Assembly (NCBI GenBank): GCA_947069175.1
Contig: CAMTDV010000013.1
Span: 56,426,610-56,490,609 of the forward strand
Reading direction: 5' to 3'
Origin: Scalesia atractyloides
Lineage: Eukaryota > Streptophyta > Magnoliopsida > Asterales > Asteraceae
Length of the DNA stretch: 64,000 nucleotides
The notes beneath the pieces are model-generated. The model had not been told where the DNA came from. It ran no database searches and worked only from the letters and a program-made list of their open reading frames with translations. This document shows positions 56,666 through 64,000 of this stretch, piece after piece. The stretch's first letter is position 1, and the number at the start of each line of letters is the position of its first letter. Made by a program: the position numbers and the translations under genes.

Positions 56666-57394
56666 TGTAGGTCCAACTGCGCATGGTCTTAAACCAGTTC
56701 CTTGTTCATATGACACACACACAAGTGCGGAATCCAAGTGTGCATGCAACCAAAGCAAAGTAAAGAACACGGGGTAACCAAAGATTCACTATCTTGATTA
56801 ATGATTGAGAACAAGTACAAACATATACACACAATGCTCGTATGACTCAAACAAACTTGTTGTGTTCGTGTGTCTTCGTCTTCAGAGATAACCAACTCAA
56901 AGGGTAACAAGCTCTCTGAGTTGACCAACTAGCTCTCAGGCAACAACCAACTAAGAGGTACATGTCTGCTTGTATAGTGTCTGTCTAGTTTCGTACGAAA
57001 TACGAGTCTAGACATATTGAACACAATATTTCACACGAGACACAACTCAAAATTTGGTACGAGACACTGTTTCGTACTAAATACTTATTTCGTACGAAAC
57101 AAGTTACACACTGGTTACTCAAGTATTTCGTACGAATCAGTGATTCTTACGAATTCTTTGACTCGTACAGAATCCATTTTCTGGAGAACGTATGTAGACA
57201 TGACGTTTTCAAGACTTATCAGTATGCACACATGCAACTGAGTATCACAGACAAGCTAAGATGTCATACTAGATCAAGATAGAAGGATATCTCGATCTAT
57301 TCGACACGACCAAACCTATACAGACACTTGAGCAAAGACCGTACAATTACAACTGTAATTAAGAACAAGCGACAGACATAAAACTGTATCAACA
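56666..57394 (-). mobile_element. 3' LTR of element F (729 bp)
   Basis: Plus view TGTAGGTCC ... GTATCAACA; counterpart of 11511-12253. TTCGTACGAA motifs cluster at 56990-57170. The TATA place reads ACTATACAAG on the minus strand (about 56975), decayed from the ACTATATAAACA of A. It sits in the accessory ORF of G; left flank TCCTG. Confidence 0.88.
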
Positions 57395-57407
57395 AACTCC
57401 CCCTTGG
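57395..57407 (-). promoter_or_regulatory. 3' polypurine tract (element F), with upstream duplicate
   Basis: Minus strand CCAAGGGGGAGTT abuts the LTR. A duplicate, CAGGGGGAGTTTGTTGATACTC on the minus strand (57475-57496), lies 80-100 bp upstream and repeats the first nine LTR bases. Confidence 0.75.
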
Positions 57408-57792
57408 ATGTTGCTTGGTCTTCGGTCTTCGGTCTTTGGTCTTCAGACTTTGGTCTTCACATAGAATGGTTTGGAGTATCAACAAACTCCCCCTGAAGAT
57501 CTGCTATCCATTGATAGATCTGCTATCTAATGATTAGAGTATCAGGTCTTCGAACTTCTAAGAAACTTCAAATCTTCCTTGTTTCCTCATCTGACTTGTC
57601 AGATTTCTTCGTTGCTGGTCTTTGTTTATGTTCTTTTTGTATCAATCTGTACTCATAGACAAATATAATTAGAACACAAATTTCTAAGGGGATACACACG
57701 AAAGACTTATCATAAAATCTTCGTATGATTGTATTCCCTGAACGAGATACACACACTCGTATGAATTCCAGCAGCAGATTTGAGAAAAACAA
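57408..57792 (-). pseudogene. Accessory-ORF remnant of element F (internal deletion)
   Basis: Minus-strand CAGATTGATACAAAAAGAAC and the residues QKEHKQRPATKKSDKSDEET (about 57640-57570) match the start of the A accessory ORF (QKENKRKPSTKRTDKSEVE), with ATG changed to TTG. The sequence then jumps to the equivalent of the end of that ORF (GAAGACCTGATACTC.AATC, A at about 11403). About 1.9 kb is missing relative to A. TTCGGTCTT repeats lie at 57418-57460. Confidence 0.65.
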
Positions 57793-58269
57793 GTGACCAG
57801 GTCAAATCAAATGACTAGGTTCATTCATATGAGATACACACACTCAAATGAATTTTAGATTTTGGATTTCCTTGATGGATTACTTGTTGCAATATATTAC
57901 TTTATGAAGTTGCGATATCAAACAGATGGTTTTCTGGCGTATCTTGGTAGAAACTCTCGAGTATCAACTTTGGCTAACTTTCAAAAAGTAATTACATAAG
58001 CAACTAGACATAAAATAAAAATATACAGATAAACTATATATTTATTGAACAATCTTTTTCGAGTTTAAGGTAAAGGAATCATACCAGCATTTTAATCTTT
58101 GTCAAAAACGGTATTAGGTTTTCAAAATTAAACAGATAAGTATTCAACTATGATTATCGGTATTGTTGTCCACGTAAGCTCAGACTTATCAGATGTAATC
58201 ATGATTAGGAGATATGATTAAGGTATGGATTTATACTTACTAGTCGGTGTTCAACCACATCACAACACA

Positions 58270-58800
58270 TTCCCGTATCAAGATATGCACGAGAGAAAAT
58301 CTTACCGGTGAGTATGCTGCTTTATCATCTGTTTTAACGTATATAAATGATGTGAGATACTCACTTATTTTTTATTGAAACAATCCCTTTGTGATTTAAT
58401 CACTTATTGATGAGGAACTTGATTTTCATATGAATGCAGGGCACAGAATAAGTCCGTGAACAGGTTAGTACATCGTACCGACAAAGAGACGAACTTAGCT
58501 CCCGCATAAAGCTGTGATATTTTATCACTTATTTTGGGGATGTGATATTTTATCACTTATTTGATGGTCGAATGTAGTATGTACACATATGTATGGTATC
58601 ATGGAAGTTCTAGACTTGCGCCACCGTTATTTTTCGGCAAAAGATTCAACCATGATACGCAGATGATAAGCCAGCATAAAGACCGTATATCTCAGAACCT
58701 CGACACTCTATCAAACGAAATTTCGGTACCAAGACCATATGCCAATGAATGGTTCCCACCTGGCGTACTGTCTGTTAAGTTTATATCAACCTGCACATTT
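58270..58800 (-). other. Conserved post-pol non-coding block, copy F, with four mini-hairpins
   Basis: Full-length match to A 7690-8240. Inverted repeats GTGA-n-TCACTTATT (plus view) at 58352-58369, 58391-58408, 58514-58533 and 58542-58561 are the counterparts of those in A. The antisense frame 58561-58803 (80 codons, same length as in A) is open. Confidence 0.65.
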
Positions 58801-58963
58801 TAGTCTGATTGTGAGCCTACCGATACATCATAAGTAAAGCTACTTATCAATCTTCTTTCTATGCTTTTAACCATATCTGACAGATTTACCGGTGAATTTC
58901 ATCATCTTCAGTTTATCCATAAAACTCATTTTTTATTTTTCTATTGTTTTTGTATTTTTCTGA

Positions 58964-58980
58964 ATTTTTCTCCCTCTTAA
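58964..58980 (-). promoter_or_regulatory. Internal polypurine tract 2 (element F)
   Basis: Minus strand TTAAGAGGGAGAAAAAT, counterpart of 7524-7538 with one G changed to A. Confidence 0.45.
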
Positions 58981-59026
58981 ACAAAAAAGGTAAATAAAAG
59001 ACATATTTTTGTATTTTCCTGAAATT

Positions 59027-59037
59027 TACTCCCCCTA
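59027..59037 (-). promoter_or_regulatory. Internal polypurine tract 1 (element F)
   Basis: Minus strand TTAGGGGGAGTAA, 80 bp after the pol stop, counterpart of 7416-7427. Confidence 0.5.
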
Positions 59038-59114
59038 AAATATAAAACTGAAAATCTTTTTGTAGTTTTAGATTTTTAGAAAAGTATATACAAAAATAGT
59101 TAGCCATGATTGAG

Positions 59115-60620
59115 TTACTCGGGTTTCACCTTGATGCCATTGACCAAAAGTAGATAATCAAAACGTGATTTATCAAAGGCTTTGGTAAAAAGGTCGGTAC
59201 GTTGGTGATCAGTGTGGATTTTAACAACATCGATAAGTCTCTTTCCATAACAATTACGTATGAAATGACACTTGATCTCAATGTGTTTTGTTTTTGAATG
59301 CTGTACAGGATTCCGAGTGATCTGTAAAGCAGCTTCATTATCAACAAAATAGGAGTAGTAAGAAATTCAAAACCGTAGTCACGCATTTGCTGTTCAATCC
59401 ATAGAACTTGAGAGCAGCAACTAGAAGTTGAAATATACTCAGCCTCACATGTTGATGTAGCTACACAAGTCTGCTTTTTACATTGCCACGTGACTAGGCG
59501 ATTTCCCAAGAACTGACATCCTGCTGTTGTTGATTTTGCATCCGCCATGATCAGAATCACTGAATGCCGTCAGATCAAAGTTATCATCCTTAGGGTACTA
59601 TAGATCAATGTCAGGACGTCCCTTCAAATAACGAAAGATCCTTTTCACAGCCATCAAATGAGAAACCTTCGGACTAGACTGATAGCGCACCAGAAGGCAT
59701 GTTGGGTACATTATGTCGGGTCTTGAAGCAGTAAGATACATGAGAGCTCCGATCATAGCACGATAGAAAGATGGTTCTAATGTTCACCCATTCCGTCTGG
59801 AGTAATCCCATGATTTTGAGCTAATGGAGTTCCCAAAGGCTTTGAGTCATCCATCTGAAATCGCTTGAGAATATCTCCGACGTACTTGGTTTGATGGATA
59901 AAAATCTCTTCCTTTGATTGTTGAACCTGCAAACCTAAAAAGAAAGTCATTTCTCCCATAGCGCTCATCTCGAACTTCTCCTGCATAACCTGTTCGAATT
60001 CTTTGCACATTCGAGTATTAGTAGACCTAAATATAATATCATCAACATAAACCTGTACTAGTAGCAAATTCTCGTCATGTTCCTTGATGAAGAGAGTATA
60101 GTCGATCAGGCCTCGTCGAAAACCGTTCTTCAACAGATAGGTAGACAACGTTTCATACCAAGCCCTCGGAGCTTGATGAAGACCATATAACGCCTTGTTG
60201 AGAAGCCAAACCTTGTCAGGATGGAGAGGATCTTCAAAGCCTAGCGGTTGCTCAACATATACTTCCTCTTCTACCACACCATGAAGAAATGCACTCTTCA
60301 CATCCATCTGATAAACGGTGAACTTCTTGAAGAACGCATAAGCCAAAAAGATTCTTATGGCCTCAAGTCGTGCAACCGGTGCATAAACTTCATTGTAATC
60401 GATCCCTTCGACCTAATTAAAACCTTGAACAACCAATCGCGCTTTGTTTCTCACAACAACACCTCGGTCATCTTTCTTGCATTTGTACACCCATCGTGTA
60501 CCAATCTTCTTGTAACCGTCAGGCCTGTCAACTAGTTCAGACGCCTAACTTCTAAAACTGCTGAAGTTCTTCCTGCATGGATTCAACCCACAAGGCTTCT
60601 TTCATTGCCTCCTTCCAAGA
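59115..60620 (-). pseudogene. Reverse transcriptase and RNase H (element F), YVDD intact
   Basis: RT: the QEELQQF entry near 60560, then KKIGTRWVYKCKKDD and RNKARLVVQGF to about 60425, a stop at about 60415, then 60346-59777 with YQMDVKSAFLHG, LYGLHQAPRAWYE and an intact YVDD (VYVDDIIF). RNase H in two frames (from about 59775 and 59560-59126): SDSDHGG, a shift at about 59550, CEAEYISTSSC, DNEAA-type line shifted, and the pol stop at 59115. Few but clear breaks. Confidence 0.88.
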
Positions 60621-61300
60621 TTTTGGTTCTACTTGGCACACATAGCAGGCAAAAGACCAATCATTCAGACCACCAGATTCCCTGATTTCCGAATACAATC
60701 CAGCATTCTGGTTGTTTCGAAGCTGATTACGAGTCTGCATACCATTCTGGACATCTCCAATAATATTCTGCTGAGGATGGATATTATGAATACGAGTTTC
60801 TGGCACATCATGAACTCGAGAATTTATACCCAAATTGTTGATATTCAGATCAACATTTAAATCGAGAACTGGATTTGATGACGTTGTAGATGCCTGACCT
60901 TCAGTCATTCCTTGAGGTTGAATATTTGACGTATCATTTGAAAATCCAGGAACAGCACCAGAGGCAGCTTCATTTGCATCATGAAACTCATCTTCTTCTG
61001 ATGAAACATTATAATCCGCAGCGTCTTCGAATTCCCATTTTGAACAAGATTGTTAACCAAAGTCGACACTTGAGGGTTAACAATAATTGGTCGAACTAAT
61101 GACGAGTCTACTTCAGTATCACTTTCCAATAACATCTGAGCAGCAGCTGTTGCATCATCAAAAGTTAGCAGATTAAAGGAGTCAAACAGCCCATCGTAGT
61201 CAAACATCCAAGGAGCACCCGGAGTTCTAACCGCTTCTGTATATCTCTGAACCTTGACTTCACCCCATTCTTCAATCTTCTTCGAAGACAAATTCCACAC
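60552..61300 (-). pseudogene. Integrase-RT linker (element F)
   Basis: Frames 61300-60905 and 60908-60552: MFDYDGLFDSFNLLTFDDA, acidic/Ser stretch, HPQQNIIGDVQNGMQTRNQ, then the RT entry. Collinear with A 5298-5762. Confidence 0.75.
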
Positions 61301-61825
61301 CCGAAATTAGGAGTAGCATATCCAAGAAAGAAACCTTCAATAGCCTTGGGACCAAACTTTCCATGTGGGTTGATCATAGTGCATAGAGCTCCAAAAGGTT
61401 CTAAGAAAGAAATATCCGGTTTCCTTTTATGTAACAACTCAAAGCATGTGTTCCAATGTCTCTTCACCGTCAGAACTCTATTCATCGTGTAGCACGTAGT
61501 AGCAACAGCTTCTCCCCAAAATTGAACAAGAAGTTCTGATTCTACTAACATGGTTCTTGTAGTTTCAACAAGAGTTCTATTCTTCCTCTCAGTGACACCA
61601 TTGTGTTGTGGAGTGTATCGAGAACTGTACTCATGCAGAATACCCTTTGAGGAACAGTACTCATCCATAACTTGATTCTTAAATTACGTGCCATTGTCGC
61701 TTCTGATTCTCCTTACCTTCAGATTGTACAAATTTTCTAGCAGAGTCAGGAGATTCTTGAGGATAGTAGGAACTTCACTCTTGTTTGCCAGTAACTACCA
61801 GACAATAAGAATCACCAAAGGTAGT
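61165..61825 (-). pseudogene. Integrase core (element F), cut by LTR H
   Basis: Minus strand: from TTFGDSYCLVV (61825-61790) through a stop-broken region, IRRIRSDNGT with the following Glu codon changed to a stop (about 61686), then 61668-61165 with NGVTERKNRT (catalytic Glu) and FFLGYATPNF. The first catalytic Asp and the zinc site lie beyond the LTR of H. Confidence 0.83.
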
Positions 61826-64000
61826 TGTGATATCCTGGGTTTTTCGGATAACTTGCACGTGACACTTGTCGAATAATATATGTGTTAAGTATTAAACGTG
61901 CATGGAATGAATACGTGATGAGTGTTGGTGTGATTGTTTAGTATAAAGTAATTAGTGTAGATATGTACACGAACCGAACCGCGACACGAACCAACCTCGA
62001 TCCTTTGTGACTTTAGGAGTTAACAAAGTTTAAACTTTGAACTTAAGTTTTCGGCCAAAAGAAAACAAGGATCAAACCTAGACCTAGAGTTCCAACTACT
62101 CGGCCGAGAACAACCTAAACCGAAAACCGTTGCATGCCAAACCTAGAACCACTCGGCCAAAACCCCAAACCAAACCAACTCACCTTAATCTTTGGCCGCA
62201 AGATAAAACCCAAACCGACCCAACCTAAGTCCCTCGGCCACGTGATCAAGACCCAAACCAAACAACCCAAGATTCTCGGCCAACAACACTTATCCCAAAC
62301 CGTAAACCTTATCATGTGCGCCTATAAATTCAGATCATGCATGTTTCCTTCAGAATCCGAAAACCCTAACCAACAAGACTGCCATCGGCAGCTTTATTCT
62401 TGCACCCTCCGATCGCGAACAGCTTCCATTCTTTCATCATCTCGATCAAATCAGCTGGGTCATTTTCTCGGTCGCTAACAGTCGGTCACCTTCAGTCCCT
62501 TTTCGGTTTCGGTCGCGAGATCAGCTTTCCTTCTCTCGGTCTCAGCAAGCAGCAGCCGAGTCGCACTTGTCCACATCTAGGCTTGTTGTCTAGTTATTCA
62601 AGGTTAGGACTACACTTGATTACAAGATCATGTTTCGGTTAAATATATGTTTGAATGATTTATTGATTAGTTGTGTCGGGTCTTATATGTTGAATAAGTA
62701 ATCGGCTGTTTTGATCATGTTCTTGTGAATAATTGTTTGCGGAAATCCTAAGTGCTTGAATGAATTGATTGTATTGTCTTCGGATTATATGTGCTTGCAA
62801 GTAATCGGCTGAATTGATTGTGTGGGTATACATGACTGTTTTCGGAATTAACAGCTTGCAACTGTGATTTGTTTATAAAGATCATAGTTATTGAGTAGGG
62901 TTTGCATGGATAAGTCGTTAGTAGTAAACTATGATCAAAAATCAGTTTTTGCTCGCTTAGGTCGATCAATAGGAACGGTGTAGGTAAGTTGTAATAACAA
63001 TAATGCTGAAACAGGATGCTGAGTCATAGATACAGCCGACTTCATCAGGCTGTAACTTGGTCGTTAGTTGTCGAAAACGGATTTTCTGATGTCTAGAACG
63101 TAGAGATTTGAATAAGGAATCTAATGGCGCTGGATTCATAATTTTCTGAAATTGTTTGATATTTTTAAAGGGCTAAACAAGTTCAGTAGGTAAAGCTGTT
63201 AAAATTCTGGAATTTTGTTGGTTGTTTATCAAGCTAGATTTTAAAATCAGTAGAGAGTTGAGTCATGAGTTTTGTACAGCAACTAGGTATAGAAATTTCC
63301 GGGTAACTCCAACTGGAATTTTGTTAATCGGACGATCAGTGATTTTTAAATAAATTCTTCCGTGGACTGCAGTCAGAAAGCGGTAAATCTGACTGCAGCT
63401 TAGTGAATTAATAGTTATGGTTAATTGGTAAAGATTTAGGACTTGGAAAAATTATATAAATTTCTATGGTATAAATGTCACCTACTGCAAAAATATGGGA
63501 ATTTTTGGAATGTTAGAACTATTTTATAAAAATCCTAGAAAACAGCTGAATAATTGAGTGTTAAGCAGGAAGTTGTTAACTTGTGATTTTATGCATTAAA
63601 GTGTTGCATGGATTTGGAATATGTTCATGATAAGTTGTTTGATTACTATGATCACATGAGAATACTTGCATGCATGTTTGAGTGTTGGATATGTTGTTTG
63701 TAAATATCACTTTGTGAGTAAATTGCGTGTGGAATTTGTATTGGTGTGATTACACACTGACGTGGAATTAATTGGTTTGTTAGGACGCAACTAGCGGTCC
63801 CATTCCTTATAACATCTTTGCCACACTAACCGAGCAAATAAAGGTGAGTTCACGGCCCCTAACTTTATCCGGTTTTTAAACAACAGGGGGAGAAACATGT
63901 ATACACTCTCAAACTCAAACTCTTTACGTTATACGAATTTAACGTCACACAACTATACGGTAACTAAGTTAATGTTAATGTATGTTATGGTCACTATGCA
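61826..64000 (+). mobile_element. Long Ty3/gypsy-type LTR H, left part
   Basis: It starts TGTGATATCCTGGG exactly where the integrase of F breaks off (after GGTAGT) and runs past the right edge. TATA box CCTATAAATTC at 62321-62331. No coding: the frames at 62134-62478 and 62400-62642 lie in the promoter/leader part and resemble no protein. The late segment AAGGTGAGTTCACGG...CAGGGGGAGAAACATGTATA (63842-63901) resembles the corresponding part of D1 (15948-16016), so D and H are related long gypsy LTRs. Orientation plus, from that comparison. Confidence 0.65.
62321..62331 (+). promoter_or_regulatory. TATA box of LTR H
   Basis: CCTATAAATTC, 495 bp into the LTR, followed by a CT-rich leader. No other TATA candidate lies nearby. 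Confidence 0.5.

Larger units (their letters stand above)
56666..61825 (-). mobile_element. Ty1/copia retrotransposon F (minus), A family, interrupted by H
   Basis: Sense order on the minus strand: integrase from 61825, linker, RT, RNase H to 59115, two polypurine tracts, conserved block with four hairpins, a remnant of the accessory ORF, polypurine tract, 3' LTR 57394-56666. The sequence follows A closely in pol and spacer. The 5' half should lie right of H, outside the window. Confidence 0.88.

Noticed and set aside
62134..62642. Two overlapping frames in the promoter part of H
   Set aside because: They straddle the TATA box and CT-rich leader of the LTR and resemble no protein.

Overview
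The window reads as a plant retrotransposon graveyard. Every coding stretch I recognise is gag, pol or an accessory ORF of a Ty1/copia element, and the long non-coding stretches are LTRs, leaders and spacers, including very long LTRs of Ty3/gypsy (chromovirus, Tekay-like) style. I see no host gene, tRNA, rRNA or CRISPR. AT-richness, primer sites matching initiator tRNA-Met (TTGGTATCAGAGC) and the copia domain order PR-IN-RT-RH mark a higher plant. The gag/pol families look most like those common in Asteraceae (daisy family) genomes; that is recognition, not a search result.

Layout. 1-1252: fragment of a minus-strand copia element (Z). 1253-12253: copia element A (+), 5' truncated, with pol, an accessory ORF and its 3' LTR. 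12254-17823: end of a gypsy element plus a 4.4-kb LTR (D1), then an LTR-like piece, a minus-strand accessory-ORF fragment and a truncated G-type LTR. 17824-36268: minus-strand copia element C2, split by a complete copia element B (+, 18756-32089) that has both LTRs and a near-perfect 5-bp target duplication. 36264-38263 and 44260-46472: a second copy of the D1 block (D2), split by a truncated minus-strand C element (C1, 38264-44259). 46149-56665: copia element G (+) with 5' LTR, gag, pol and accessory ORF. 56666-61825: minus-strand copia element F, same family as A, its LTR set inside the accessory ORF of G. 61826-64000: start of another long gypsy-type LTR (H) interrupting the integrase of F.

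All coding regions are broken by stops and frameshifts. B is the best preserved: paired LTRs, intact YVDD and DSG motifs, and a 462-codon open RT-RNase H stretch. Within each element Gag would coat the RNA, PR process the polyprotein, RT-RH copy RNA to DNA and IN insert it. Most of these copies have lost at least one catalytic residue and could only have moved in trans.

The parts that standard copia annotation does not explain lie between pol and the 3' LTR: (i) a roughly 500-bp non-coding block recognisable in five elements of at least four families; (ii) in A and F, four short AATAAGTGA...TCAC hairpins inside that block; (iii) clusters of element-specific CG-containing palindromic motifs; (iv) a diverged accessory ORF family, whose ATG sits directly after a pyrimidine-rich tract ending in CAG in three elements; and (v) extra polypurine tracts. 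Together they suggest a conserved downstream expression module.
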